Positions 52,869 to 62,277 of a stretch of 64,000 bases of DNA are shown here, piece after piece. The stretch is from an uncultured Bacteroidia bacterium (GTDB taxonomy: Bacteria > Bacteroidota > Bacteroidia > Bacteroidales > UBA932). Numbering within the stretch: position 1 is the stretch's first letter; every line of letters begins with the position of its first letter. The translations under genes and the position numbers were made by a program. The stretch spans positions 62,001-126,000 of the forward strand of contig CACZCQ010000004.1 of NCBI GenBank assembly GCA_902779765.1, written 5' to 3'. The notes under the pieces were generated by a model. It worked only from the letters and a program-made list of their open reading frames with translations. It did not search any database and was not told the origin of the DNA.

Positions 52869-54053
52869 TTAAATTATATTAAGTCTTCTAAAGATTTTAT
52901 CCAACTTAGTAATACCCTCTTCGACCTGCTCGAAAGTGTGGGTTGCCATCAAAGCGAAGCGTATGATCACAGAATCCTGAGGCACCGCAGGGGGAATGAC
53001 GGGGGTAATGAAAACCCCATCGTCCAGAGCTTCCTTTACGGCGGTCAGGCATTTGTCTGTATCGCGTACGAACAGAGGGAATATGGGGGACTGGGTGACT
53101 CCGATATCGAATCCGCGCCTGACGAATTCCTTATGTGCATAATCCGTGATAGCCCACAGATGTTCAATCCTCTCAGGCTCTTCCAGCATGATATCGATAG
53201 CCTTGCTGACAGCCGCCACGTTTGCCGGCGGCATGCTTGCACTGAATATAAGTGACCTTGAGTTATGCTTAATATAATTCAGCATAACGTGGTTACCTGC
53301 AATGAATCCGCCCAACGAACCGAAAGACTTGGAGAAGGTTCCCATTATGAGGTCGACCCTGTCAGTCACTCCGAAATGGTCAGCCGTTCCCCTGCCGTGG
53401 TCGCCCAACACGCCGAGTGAATGTGCGTCGTCGACCATCACGGCGGCATTGTACCTGTCCGCCAGATCAAGTATGGACGGCAGCGGAGCTATGTCGCCGC
53501 TCATCGAGTATATTCCGTCAACGACGATCAGCTTTGGTGCATCTGCCGGGACCCTGGAAAGTTTGTCTTCCAGCGACGCCATGTCGTTGTGGGCAAACTT
53601 CAGTACCTTGCTGAACGAAAGGCGGCTACCGTCTATGATACTTGCATGGTCATACGAATCCAGGAAAATGAATCCGTTCCTGGAGCCAAGGGAAACGGTG
53701 CCCAGGTTCACCTGGAATCCGGTGCTGTATGTAACGGCTTCTTCCTTGCCGACAAGCCTGGCTATCTTTTCCTCCAATTCCAGATGGATATCCAGGGTAC
53801 CGTTAAGGAAACGCGAGCCGGAACAGCTCGTACCGTACTTCCGTATAGCATCGATCGCTGCTTCTTTCAGCCTGGGATCATCCGACAGACCAAGATATGA
53901 ATTGGAACCGAACATCAGGACATCCCTGCCCTTCATCTTGACCACAGGATCCTGGCCGGACTCGATAGGCCTGTAGTATGGATAGATTCCCTTGGCCTTT
54001 ACTTCCTGCGGCAACGTGTACCGACCGAAAAGATCATTGAATAATTGATTCAT
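52869..54053 (-). CDS. Alpha-oxoamine synthase, probable serine palmitoyltransferase
   Basis: A 394-residue PLP enzyme. A TTG at 54074 would extend the frame, but ATG 54053 (MNQLFNDLFGRYTLPQEVKA) matches the family start. Marks are FGSNSYLGLS, GSRFLNGTLDIHLELE, DDAHSLGVLG and the PLP-lysine motif GTFSKSFGSLGG. The overall wording resembles the Bacteroides serine palmitoyltransferase, which joins serine and palmitoyl-CoA to begin sphingolipid synthesis. 2-amino-3-ketobutyrate CoA ligase and 8-amino-7-oxononanoate synthase are the alternatives. It follows rmlB by 17 bp. Confidence 0.8.
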   Translation of the reverse strand: MNQLFNDLFGRYTLPQEVKAKGIYPYYRPIESGQDPVVKMKGRDVLMFGSNSYLGLSDDPRLKEAAIDAIRKYGTSCSGSRFLNGTLDIHLELEEKIARLVGKEEAVTYSTGFQVNLGTVSLGSRNGFIFLDSYDHASIIDGSRLSFSKVLKFAHNDMASLEDKLSRVPADAPKLIVVDGIYSMSGDIAPLPSILDLADRYNAAVMVDDAHSLGVLGDHGRGTADHFGVTDRVDLIMGTFSKSFGSLGGFIAGNHVMLNYIKHNSRSLIFSASMPPANVAAVSKAIDIMLEEPERIEHLWAITDYAHKEFVRRGFDIGVTQSPIFPLFVRDTDKCLTAVKEALDDGVFITPVIPPAVPQDSVIIRFALMATHTFEQVEEGITKLDKIFRRLNII

Positions 54054-54070
54054 CCACAGATTATTAGTCG

Positions 54071-55189
54071 TCAACGCCCCCCGTACATCCTGTCGTAATA
54101 GCGCAGGTAATCGCCGCTTGTGACTTCATCCAGCCATTCCTGGTTATCCAGATACCACCTTACGGTCTTCTCAATGCCCTCTTCGAACTGGAGAGAAGGT
54201 TCCCAGCCGAGCTCCTCCTTGAGTTTGGTGGAATCTATGGCATATCTCAGGTCGTGTCCCTTCCTGTCGGTCACGAATGTGATGAGATCGTCATCAGCCC
54301 CCTCCGGACGCCCCAGGAGCCTGTCCGCGGTCTTGATAAGCACCTTGATGAGATCGATGTTCTTCCATTCATTGAATCCTCCGATATTGTAGGTCTCCCC
54401 TGCCTTGCCCTCGTGGAATACGAGGTCTATGGCCCTGGCATGGTCCTCGACGTAGAGCCAGTCGCGCACGTTCTCACCCTTTCCGTAGACCGGAAGAGGC
54501 TTGCGCTGGCGGATATTGTTGATGAACAGCGGTATCAGCTTTTCGGGGAACTGGTAAGGACCGTAATTGTTCGAGCAATTGGTTATGACGGTAGGCATCC
54601 CGTAGGTATCATGATATGCCCTGACAAAATGGTCGCTAGAAGCCTTTGCCGCCGAATAGGGGCTGTGAGGCTGGTATTTGGTCTCCTCGGTGAAGAATTC
54701 GTCTCCGTATGGCCCTCCGCCGCACTCCTCGGAAGAAGGATCCCCTTCAGGGCGCGTCAGTTCGAGGGCGCCGTATACTTCATCGGTCGAAATATGGTAG
54801 AACCTCTTGCCTTCCCAGCCGGAGGGCTCCCAATACTCCCTTGCCGCCTGCAAGAGCGTAAGGGTACCAAGGACGTTGGTCCTGGCGAACGTGAAGGGGT
54901 CCAGGATGGACCTGTCCACGTGACTCTCCGCGGCAAGATGGATAATCCCGGTCACGTCATAACCGGAAACAAGTTTCCTGACGGTCTCGTAGTCACAGAT
55001 ATCCGACTTTTCGAAAACATAGTTGGGACAATTCTCTATATCCTTAAGATTGGCAAGGTTGCCGGCATATGTCAGCTTGTCAAGATTGATAATCCGGTAC
55101 GTGGGATATTTCCTGACGAAAAGCCTTACGACATGGCTTCCGATGAATCCGGCTCCTCCGGTGATGATAATGGACCTTTCGTATTTCAT
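54071..55189 (-). CDS. rmlB: dTDP-glucose 4,6-dehydratase (RmlB)
   Basis: A 372-residue extended short-chain dehydrogenase. The NAD loop is ITGGAGFIGSHV (about 9-20). The catalytic region has HISTDEVYG and the YxxxK pair in YSAAKASSDHFVRAYHDTYG. TNCSNNYGPYQFPEKLIPL is characteristic. It is the second step from glucose 1-phosphate to dTDP-L-rhamnose. The other three rml genes lie in a plus-strand operon 1.7 kb away. Confidence 0.95.
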   Translation of the reverse strand: MKYERSIIITGGAGFIGSHVVRLFVRKYPTYRIINLDKLTYAGNLANLKDIENCPNYVFEKSDICDYETVRKLVSGYDVTGIIHLAAESHVDRSILDPFTFARTNVLGTLTLLQAAREYWEPSGWEGKRFYHISTDEVYGALELTRPEGDPSSEECGGGPYGDEFFTEETKYQPHSPYSAAKASSDHFVRAYHDTYGMPTVITNCSNNYGPYQFPEKLIPLFINNIRQRKPLPVYGKGENVRDWLYVEDHARAIDLVFHEGKAGETYNIGGFNEWKNIDLIKVLIKTADRLLGRPEGADDDLITFVTDRKGHDLRYAIDSTKLKEELGWEPSLQFEEGIEKTVRWYLDNQEWLDEVTSGDYLRYYDRMYGGR

Positions 55190-55199
55190 GGCATCGCTC

Positions 55200-56246
55200 T
55201 TATCTGTTCATCCTGCCTTCGTGTACGGAATCGTAGGCAGCCCTTTTCCTGAATATGTCTATTGCGGTGAAAATCGACGACATCATCGAATGCGGATCGG
55301 CTAGGTCCCTGCCAGCCAGTTCGTAAGCGGTTCCGTGGTCGGGAGATGTCCTGACGATCGGAAGGCCGGCAGTGAAATTCACCCCGTCATCGAATGCAAG
55401 AGCCTTGAACGGAGCCAGTCCCTGGTCGTGATACATGGCCAGAGTCGCGTCGAACTTGGAATAATGGCCAAGCCCGAAGTAACCGTCGGGAGAATATGGG
55501 CCGAATGCGAGGATTCCCTCCTCGTTGGCAGCTTTCACCGCAGGGAGGATAATCCTCTCCTCCTCGTCTCCCAGCAGGCCTCCGTCTCCGCAATGCGGAT
55601 TGAGCCCCAGGGTGGCGATCTTCGGTTCGACTACCCCGAAGTCCCTCTTGAGTGATTCGGACATGATGCGAAGCTTGCTCAGGATAGCCTCAACTGTTAT
55701 GGCCGAAGGGACCTCCCTCAACGGGATATGGCCGGTTACGACTCCGATCCTGAGACGGTCGGAGACCATGAACATGGCCACGTCGTCAACCCCGAAAACC
55801 TTTTTGAGATACTCGGTGTGGCCGGTGTTCCCGAAGCCTTCATTGACCATGGCGCGCTTGTTTATCGGCGCGGTCACCAGGACATCGATATCTCCGTTAC
55901 GGATATCCCTGATAGCACATTCAAGTGACCTGATGGCCGATTTCGCTGACTCGGGGGTTGCCTGTCCCGGTTCTACGAATGTGTTGTCAGGCAGGCAGTT
56001 GACGATGTTTATCTTCCTTGGCTTTGCATCCCTGGCGCCCTGGATCACATAGGTGTCCATCTGGTCTATCTCATGGATCTGCTTGCGGTAGAAACCGAAT
56101 ATCTTGGATGAACCGTAGATGACGGGAGTGAAGGACTCCATTATCCTGGAGTCAGCCAACGACTTGATGATGACTTCATAGCCTATTCCATTGCCGTCAC
56201 CCTGGGTGATACCGACGACCGGCTTCCTATTGTTCCTTTCTGGCAT
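55200..56246 (-). CDS. pdxA: 4-hydroxythreonine-4-phosphate dehydrogenase (PdxA)
   Basis: A 348-residue NAD-dependent enzyme of pyridoxal 5'-phosphate synthesis. Marks are VGITQGDGNGIGYEV, TAPINKRAM, the metal-binding His in GHTEYL, LGLNPHCGDGG and MYHDQGLAPFKAL. It is 10 bp from rmlB and 17 bp from rnhA. Its product cofactor is used by the adjacent serine palmitoyltransferase-like enzyme, though this is probably coincidence. Confidence 0.95.
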   Translation of the reverse strand: MPERNNRKPVVGITQGDGNGIGYEVIIKSLADSRIMESFTPVIYGSSKIFGFYRKQIHEIDQMDTYVIQGARDAKPRKINIVNCLPDNTFVEPGQATPESAKSAIRSLECAIRDIRNGDIDVLVTAPINKRAMVNEGFGNTGHTEYLKKVFGVDDVAMFMVSDRLRIGVVTGHIPLREVPSAITVEAILSKLRIMSESLKRDFGVVEPKIATLGLNPHCGDGGLLGDEEERIILPAVKAANEEGILAFGPYSPDGYFGLGHYSKFDATLAMYHDQGLAPFKALAFDDGVNFTAGLPIVRTSPDHGTAYELAGRDLADPHSMMSSIFTAIDIFRKRAAYDSVHEGRMNR

Positions 56247-56263
56247 TGTATCTTGTTTTTTAT

Positions 56264-56782
56264 CTATTCTTCGAAATCAATGAACCCTTCCCCTTCAGCG
56301 TTGAGCGACTCGTAACCTTCATCTTCCGGGAGGGTCCTGCCTGCCGCCACAGCGCCGGCACCGGCAGCCACGGCCAACGCATCGCATCTCTCGTTCTCAG
56401 GATGCCCGGCATGGCCTTTCAGCCAGTGGAAAGTCACCCTGTGGCGGCGGTAGACTGCAAGGAAACGCTGCCACAGGTCCGGATTCTTCACCTTCTTCCA
56501 ACCCTTCTTCTCCCATCCGGTAAGCCAGCCTTCATTGACGGCCTTCACAACGTAGGATGAATCACTGTAGACCTCGACCACGGCGTCCTGCCACTTGATG
56601 GCTTCCAGGCCGACGATCACGGCCAGCAACTCCATCCGGTTGTTGGTAGTGCGGGCGAATCCTCCGCTCATCTCCTTCTCCAACCTTCCGCACTTGAGTA
56701 CAACCCCATATCCTCCGGGACCGGGATTACCGCTTGATGCCCCGTCCGTATACAGGAATATGGTAGGTTTTACTTTGTCCAT
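56264..56782 (-). CDS. rnhA: Ribonuclease HI
   Basis: A 172-residue enzyme that cuts RNA in RNA-DNA hybrids. The catalytic carboxylates appear in [33 protein letters not shown] and the closing Asp in [20 protein letters not shown] is the conserved handle and His loop. A tail of about 30 residues ([20 protein letters not shown]) follows the fold. It is the first gene of the minus-strand operon, divergent from rmlD. Confidence 0.95.
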   Translation of the reverse strand: MDKVKPTIFLYTDGASSGNPGPGGYGVVLKCGRLEKEMSGGFARTTNNRMELLAVIVGLEAIKWQDAVVEVYSDSSYVVKAVNEGWLTGWEKKGWKKVKNPDLWQRFLAVYRRHRVTFHWLKGHAGHPENERCDALAVAAGAGAVAAGRTLPEDEGYESLNAEGEGFIDFEE

Positions 56783-56787
56783 GAATA

Positions 56788-56795
56788 CAAATATA
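56788..56795 (-). promoter_or_regulatory. -7 promoter element of rnhA
   Basis: Minus-strand TATATTTG matches the consensus; a -33 box at the right distance is not clear. The box ends five bases before the rnhA start codon, so the mRNA may be almost leaderless. Confidence 0.45.
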
Positions 56796-56805
56796 AGCTA
56801 AAATT

Positions 56806-56837
56806 TTTGGGCAACTTCATTTTTGTCACTATTTTTG
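56806..56837 (+). promoter_or_regulatory. Promoter of the rmlDAC operon
   Basis: TTTG (56806-56809), a 20-bp spacer and TATTTTTG (56830-56837) match the consensus. The rmlD ATG begins five bases after the -7 box, so the transcript should have almost no leader. Confidence 0.7.
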
Positions 56838-56842
56838 GGAAT

Positions 56843-57721
56843 ATGAATGTCCTAGTCACAGGTGCGAACGGCCAGCTCGGGAATGAACTCCGCAACGCTG
56901 CTGCCGGAAGCAAAAACAGGTTCGTATTCACCGACGTCTCCTCGGTTCCGGGTGTAGAGACAGTATACCTTGACATCACCCATATCGATGCCATCAGGAT
57001 AATATGCTCTTCCGAGGATATCGACGTCATCGTCAACTGCGCCGCATACACAAACGTGGACAAGGCGGAAGACGATTCAGCCACCGCTCTTCTGCTCAAC
57101 AGCACCGCCGCCGGTAACCTGGCCAGGATCGCAGCTGAAAGGGGGGCTTCCCTGATCCATATTTCCACCGACTATGTATTCCATGGGGACAATCCTTCCC
57201 CGTGCGGGGAAGACTGGCCCACCGAGCCCCTCGGAGTCTACGGCTCCACGAAGCTGCTCGGGGAACGTGAAGTCGCTGAATCCGGATGCAGGAGCATCAT
57301 ATTCAGGACCGCGTGGCTGTATTCCCCTTACGGCAGGAATTTCGTCAAGACCATCAGGCAGCTTTCGGCTGAAAGGGACTCCCTCAAGGTCGTATTCGAC
57401 CAGGTCGGGACTCCCACATATGCCCGTGACCTTGCCCTGCTGATCATGAAGATCCTGGACGAGAACCTTCTGGACAGGACGGGGATCTATCATTTCAGCA
57501 ACGAGGGCGCCATATCCTGGTACGATTTCGCAAAGGCAATCTGCGAGATAAGCGGCAACACCTGCGACATACGTCCGTGCCATACGGATGAATTCCCGTC
57601 CAAAGCCACCAGGCCGCGTTTCTCAGTGCTGGACAAGACCAAGGTCAAAGACACGTTCGGAATCGTGATACCCTACTGGAGGGACTCCCTCATCGACTGC
57701 ATAAAAAGACTGGAAAAATGA
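56843..57721 (+). CDS. rmlD: dTDP-4-dehydrorhamnose reductase (RmlD)
   Basis: A 292-residue NAD(P)H-dependent reductase, the last step to dTDP-L-rhamnose. ATG 56843 ([16 protein letters not shown]) is the family N-terminus; the longer frame from 56807 would overlap the promoter. Other marks are [24 protein letters not shown] and YGSTKLLGE (catalytic Tyr and Lys). Its stop overlaps the rmlA start (ATGA). Confidence 0.95.
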   Translation: MNVLVTGANGQLGNELRNAAAGSKNRFVFTDVSSVPGVETVYLDITHIDAIRIICSSEDIDVIVNCAAYTNVDKAEDDSATALLLNSTAAGNLARIAAERGASLIHISTDYVFHGDNPSPCGEDWPTEPLGVYGSTKLLGEREVAESGCRSIIFRTAWLYSPYGRNFVKTIRQLSAERDSLKVVFDQVGTPTYARDLALLIMKILDENLLDRTGIYHFSNEGAISWYDFAKAICEISGNTCDIRPCHTDEFPSKATRPRFSVLDKTKVKDTFGIVIPYWRDSLIDCIKRLEK

Positions 57722-58593
57722 AAGGAATAGTACTCGCGGGAGGCAGCGGAACAAGGCTATATCCCATCACCAAGGGAGTAAGCAAACAGCTTCTCCCGAT
57801 ATATGACAAACCGATGGTATATTACCCGGTCTCAGTACTGATGACCGCCGGGATCCGTGATATCCTCATAATCTCCACGCCGACGGACCTACCGGGTTTC
57901 AGGAGGCTCCTGGGTGACGGCAGCAACTTCGGAGTGAGGTTCGAATATGCCGAGCAGCCTTCTCCGGACGGACTTGCACAGGCATTCATCATCGGAAAGG
58001 ATTTCATCGGCGACGACTGTGCCTGTCTGGTACTGGGAGACAATATCTTCCACGGTTCAGGCTTCGATACCCAGCTCAAGGAAGCCGTAGCCACAGCCGA
58101 GAATGAGGGGAAGGCGACCGTCTTCGGTTACCGGGTCAGCGACCCGCAGAGATACGGAGTGGCCGAGTTCGACGCTAACGGCAACTGCCTGAGCATCGAG
58201 GAAAAGCCTGCCGAGCCAAAGAGCAACTATGCCGTGACCGGTCTGTATTTCTATCCCAACGAGGTTGTAGAAGTGGCAAGCCAAATCAAGCCTTCCGCAA
58301 GGGGTGAACTGGAGATCACCACCGTCAATCAGGTATTCCTTGCAAAAGGTAAACTCAAGGTCCAGAAACTTGGCCACGGATTCGCCTGGCTCGACACCGG
58401 CACCCATGAATCCCTGATGGAAGCTTCCAACTATATCCAGGTGATCGAGAAGCGCCAGGGCCTTAAAGTCGCCTGCCTGGAAGAGATCGCATTCAGGAAC
58501 GGATGGATAGACACGGATGCCCTGCTCAGGATTGCGGCGCCGATGGCCAGGAATCAGTATGGACAGTATCTCATCAAACTGACCGAAGAATGA
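57718..58593 (+). CDS. rmlA: Glucose-1-phosphate thymidylyltransferase (RmlA)
   Basis: A 291-residue nucleotidyltransferase that makes dTDP-glucose, the first rhamnose step. Marks are [65 protein letters not shown] and [11 protein letters not shown]. Start and stop overlap the neighbours by four bases (ATGA), so rmlD, rmlA and rmlC are translationally coupled. Confidence 0.97.
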   Translation: MKGIVLAGGSGTRLYPITKGVSKQLLPIYDKPMVYYPVSVLMTAGIRDILIISTPTDLPGFRRLLGDGSNFGVRFEYAEQPSPDGLAQAFIIGKDFIGDDCACLVLGDNIFHGSGFDTQLKEAVATAENEGKATVFGYRVSDPQRYGVAEFDANGNCLSIEEKPAEPKSNYAVTGLYFYPNEVVEVASQIKPSARGELEITTVNQVFLAKGKLKVQKLGHGFAWLDTGTHESLMEASNYIQVIEKRQGLKVACLEEIAFRNGWIDTDALLRIAAPMARNQYGQYLIKLTEE

Positions 58594-59126
58594 ACTTCAT
58601 CAAGACGGACATAGAAGGCGTGGTGATCATTGAGCCCAGGGTGTTCGAGGATCCGAGGGGATATTTCTTCGAATCTTTCAACCTGAGGGAATTCGAAGAA
58701 GCGATCGGGCCGATCGGTTTCGTACAGGACAACGAGAGCAAATCCTCATTCGGAGTCGTGCGCGGACTGCATTTCCAGAAAGGAGAGCATGCCCAGGCAA
58801 AGCTGGTGCGGGTCGTAAAGGGTGCCGTTCTGGATGTGGCTGTCGACATCAGGGAAGGCTCCCCTACCTACGGAAAGCATGTGGCGGTGGAGCTGACTGA
58901 AAGCAATCACAGGCAGTTGTTCCTGCCCAGGGGGATGGCTCACGGATTCAGCGTTCTCTCCGAAGAAGCCATATTCCAGTACAAGTGCGACAATTTCTAC
59001 TGCCCTTCATCGGAAGGTGCCATAGCTTGGGATGATCCAGACCTGGGAATAGACTGGCGGATACCTGCCGGCCAGGTAATCCTTTCGGCCAAGGACAGCC
59101 GGCATCCCAGGCTCCGCGAAATCTGA
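58590..59126 (+). CDS. rmlC: dTDP-4-dehydrorhamnose 3,5-epimerase (RmlC)
   Basis: A 178-residue cupin epimerase. ATG 58590 overlaps the rmlA stop; the frame further upstream is an extension inside rmlA. Marks are [37 protein letters not shown] with the catalytic His, [11 protein letters not shown] and YKCDNFY. It ends 4 bp from the convergent recG stop. Confidence 0.96.
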   Translation: MNFIKTDIEGVVIIEPRVFEDPRGYFFESFNLREFEEAIGPIGFVQDNESKSSFGVVRGLHFQKGEHAQAKLVRVVKGAVLDVAVDIREGSPTYGKHVAVELTESNHRQLFLPRGMAHGFSVLSEEAIFQYKCDNFYCPSSEGAIAWDDPDLGIDWRIPAGQVILSAKDSRHPRLREI

Positions 59127-59130
59127 TCCG

Positions 59131-61239
59131 TCAGGAAATCTTGCTGTAATCCTTGATTGAGTATTTATCCTTGCGCAGTTCCGCCGCTAGCGGGGCGTTT
59201 ACGGGCATTTCAAGGGCCGGGTCGAGAGCCAGGACGTGTTCGGCATATCCCCTTGCGTCGGAGAGCAATGGTCCGTCATGGACCAGCGAGGCTATATTCA
59301 GGGCTATCGGAAGACCGCTCTGCTGGGTACCTTCCAAGTCCCCGGGACCACGCATCTTCATGTCCTCCTCGGCCAGGTCGAAGCCGTTCTCAGTCGCGCA
59401 CATCAGCTCCAGCCTCTTACGGGATTCCTTGCTGACCTTGTTGCCGTGCATCAGGATGCAATAGGATTTCTCCGATCCCCTTCCGACACGTCCGCGCAGC
59501 TGGTGGAGCTGCGCCAGACCGAACCTTTCCGCATTCTCTATTACCATTATCGAGGCATTCGGAACATCCACTCCCACTTCTATGACCGTGGTCGAGACCA
59601 GGATGTCAGCCCTCCCGGCGGCGAATGCATCCATGTTGAATTTCTTGACGTCGCTGGTCTGCTGGCCGTGAACGATTGCGACCTTATAATCAGGCATGGG
59701 GAAGCGGCGCACGACTTCCTCGTATCCCATCTGAAGGTTCTGGTAATCGAGCTTCTCACTCTCGAATATAAGGGGATATACGATGAATACCTGACGCCCG
59801 GAATCGACCTCCTTCCTGATGAAGTTGTACATCGCCGGACGCTTTCCCTCCCCTATCAGCATCGTCTGTATCGGCTTCCTTCCGGGCGGCATCTCATCAA
59901 TCACGGAAACGTCAAGGTCGCCGTAGAAAGTCATCGCAAGTGTACGCGGTATGGGGGTAGCGGTCATCACCAGGACATGTGGCGGCGCCTCCACGGAACT
60001 CTTTGACCAAAGCTTCGACCTCTGGTCCACTCCGAAGCGGTGCTGCTCGTCGATTATGGCGAGACCGAGGTTCTTGAAGACCACATCATCCTCGATAAGC
60101 GCATGAGTCCCTATGATGATTCCGACCGATCCGTCCTTAAGCCCTTCGTGTATCGGCTGCCTTTCCGCCTTCGTGGTGGAACCAATGAGCAGTTCACACC
60201 GGACGCCGGCAGGTTCCAGATACTTCCTGATATTGGTATAATGCTGCTGGGCAAGCACTTCCGTAGGAGCCATTATACAGGCCTGGTAACCATTGCCGAC
60301 AGCTATCAGTGCAGAAAGCACCGCAACCATGGTCTTTCCGGAACCCACATCACCCTGCAGCAGGCGGTTCATCTGATGGCCGCTCATGAGGTCCGACCGG
60401 ATCTCCTTGATCACCCTCTTCTGGGCTCCCGTGAGCTCATAGGGCAGGGCGTTGTAGCAGGCATTGAAGGAAGGACCCACCTTCGGCATCGGAATACCGT
60501 TTTCATCCCTCGAACGGATGTATTTCTGCTTGAGCAGGGAAAGCTGCAGCAGGAAGAGTTCCTCCCATTTCAGCCTGTACTGCGCCTTGGCGAGAGCAGT
60601 CGGATCGGACGGGAAATGGATGTTCCTGATGGCATACTTTAGAGGGACCAGCCCCTTTTCCTTGAGGATATAATCAGGAAGGGTTTCCGTCACATCCCCG
60701 ATGGCCAGGTCGATGGCTTCAGCCATGAGCTTGTTCATCACCTTCCCGGTCACCCCTCCGTTACGGAGCCTGTCTGTCGAGGCATACACCCCTGTAAGGG
60801 TACCGGAAAAACTCTGGGCTCCATCGGTTGGAGGATTGTCTATCTCGGGATGGACCATGTTCATCCTGCCGTTATAGACGCTCGGCTTGCCGAAGAACAG
60901 GAATACGCAGCCCGGTTTCAGGCGGTCATAGGTATATTTGATCCCTTTGAAGAACACGAGTTCCATATCGCCGCTATGGTCGCGGACGATGACGGTGAGA
61001 CGCTGCTTCGCCCCCTTGCCGGTAAGCTCCGAGGAAACCACCTGGGCCAGGATCTGGACATAGGCATTCCCTCCCCTGACATCCGCGATCCGCATTATAG
61101 AACTTCGGTCGATGTACCGGAACGGATATGTGTGCAGGAGATCGCCAATGGTTTCCACTTCCAGTTCGGTCCTCAGGAGCGAGGCCCTTTTGGGTCCCAC
61201 TCCCGGAAGGAACTGCACCTGTGTATCAAGCTTGACCAT
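59131..61239 (-). CDS. recG: ATP-dependent DNA helicase RecG
   Basis: A 702-residue helicase that remodels stalled forks and Holliday junctions. ATG 61239 (MVKLDTQVQFLPGVGPKRA) matches the family; another ATG four codons upstream is possible. An N-terminal wedge/OB-fold domain precedes Walker A QGDVGSGKTMVA (about 298) and the DEQH box (IIDEQHRFGVDQR). C-terminal motifs are TTVIEVGVDVPNA and QLRGRVGRG. It diverges from the WYL regulator. Confidence 0.96.
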   Translation of the reverse strand: MVKLDTQVQFLPGVGPKRASLLRTELEVETIGDLLHTYPFRYIDRSSIMRIADVRGGNAYVQILAQVVSSELTGKGAKQRLTVIVRDHSGDMELVFFKGIKYTYDRLKPGCVFLFFGKPSVYNGRMNMVHPEIDNPPTDGAQSFSGTLTGVYASTDRLRNGGVTGKVMNKLMAEAIDLAIGDVTETLPDYILKEKGLVPLKYAIRNIHFPSDPTALAKAQYRLKWEELFLLQLSLLKQKYIRSRDENGIPMPKVGPSFNACYNALPYELTGAQKRVIKEIRSDLMSGHQMNRLLQGDVGSGKTMVAVLSALIAVGNGYQACIMAPTEVLAQQHYTNIRKYLEPAGVRCELLIGSTTKAERQPIHEGLKDGSVGIIIGTHALIEDDVVFKNLGLAIIDEQHRFGVDQRSKLWSKSSVEAPPHVLVMTATPIPRTLAMTFYGDLDVSVIDEMPPGRKPIQTMLIGEGKRPAMYNFIRKEVDSGRQVFIVYPLIFESEKLDYQNLQMGYEEVVRRFPMPDYKVAIVHGQQTSDVKKFNMDAFAAGRADILVSTTVIEVGVDVPNASIMVIENAERFGLAQLHQLRGRVGRGSEKSYCILMHGNKVSKESRKRLELMCATENGFDLAEEDMKMRGPGDLEGTQQSGLPIALNIASLVHDGPLLSDARGYAEHVLALDPALEMPVNAPLAAELRKDKYSIKDYSKIS

Positions 61240-61328
61240 TCCCGCTGTCATAAACGTCGAATCTTAACAAATCTACTAACTAAATCCCTTATCTCAAAAT
61301 CAGTGCACGGTATTCGGCAATTGTTTAC

Positions 61329-61336
61329 TATATTTG
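61329..61336 (+). promoter_or_regulatory. -7 promoter element of the WYL regulator gene
   Basis: TATATTTG matches the consensus; the -33 box is not clear. Transcription would start near 61341, upstream of ATG 61365. Confidence 0.4.
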
Positions 61337-61364
61337 ATGTGCCTTGAAAAAGCACATCCTTGGA

Positions 61365-62273
61365 ATGGTATCTGAACTGATCGGGAAATACATCTGGCTG
61401 ATACAGATCATCAACGCCTCGGGCGGACGCGGCCTGTCCCTGAGGGAGATCACCGGCAGGTACGAGAGACGCTACGACCAACCGTATTCGCGAAGGACCT
61501 TCAACAATCACCGTCAGGCGATACTGGAGGTTTTCGGAATAGATATCGTATGCGACCGCGCCACAAACCGGTATTCGATCCCGGGCGGAGAGGATGTGAT
61601 GGACGATGACAAGAGCACGGAATGGCTCATCAACACCTTTACCGTCAACAACCTGCTGTCACTTGGCAAGGGGCGTCTGAGCGGCAGGGTCAGCGTGGAG
61701 GAGATACCTTCCGGACACAGGTTCCTGACCTCCATCATGCAGGCCATGGAAGAGGACATGGAACTTGAGATAGTATACGGGAAATACAGCAATTCCTATT
61801 CGGAAACCCTGCACGTGCTTCCCTATGCCGTCAAGGAACACGAGCGCAGGTGGTACCTTGTCGCGTTCTGCCGCGAAAGGAACGGCATGAGGGTCTACGG
61901 CCTCGACAGAATCGCCTCTCTCGAAGAGACAGGTGAGACCTTCCGGATGCCCAGGAACTTCGACGTGGATGACCTCTTCAGCGAGAGTTTCGGAATATAT
62001 TACCCGAAAGAGGGCCAGAAGAGCGTCACGGTCAGGTTCAGGGCAACCGAAGAGGAATCAAGATACCTCCGTGACCTGCCTATGCATAAAAGCCAGAAGG
62101 AAGAAGGTCCCACCGAAGGCGGAGGAAGCGTTTTCAGGCTCCGGCTGATTCCGGACGAGAACCTGGTCATGGAATTCTGCAGGCTTGCCGGCCGGGTGGA
62201 AGTACTTGAACCGGAAGAACTCCGCTCATCCGTAAAGGATGCTCTGGAGAAAGGTTATGAATCTTATGAATAA
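61365..62273 (+). CDS. WYL-domain transcriptional regulator
   Basis: A 302-residue regulator counted from ATG 61365; a TTG at 61344 is an alternative start, almost at the expected transcript end. The N-terminal winged helix (LSLREITGRYERRYDQPYSR) binds DNA. The WYL domain (about 130-220) includes LHVLPYAVKEHERRWYLVAF, the WYL motif being WYLV. A C-terminal extension (WCX type) follows. WYL proteins sense ligands, in some cases nucleic acids or nucleotides, and often control stress genes. The targets are unknown. The S9 peptidase gene follows by 4 bp. Confidence 0.88.
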   Translation: MVSELIGKYIWLIQIINASGGRGLSLREITGRYERRYDQPYSRRTFNNHRQAILEVFGIDIVCDRATNRYSIPGGEDVMDDDKSTEWLINTFTVNNLLSLGKGRLSGRVSVEEIPSGHRFLTSIMQAMEEDMELEIVYGKYSNSYSETLHVLPYAVKEHERRWYLVAFCRERNGMRVYGLDRIASLEETGETFRMPRNFDVDDLFSESFGIYYPKEGQKSVTVRFRATEEESRYLRDLPMHKSQKEEGPTEGGGSVFRLRLIPDENLVMEFCRLAGRVEVLEPEELRSSVKDALEKGYESYE

Positions 62274-62277
62274 CGAT

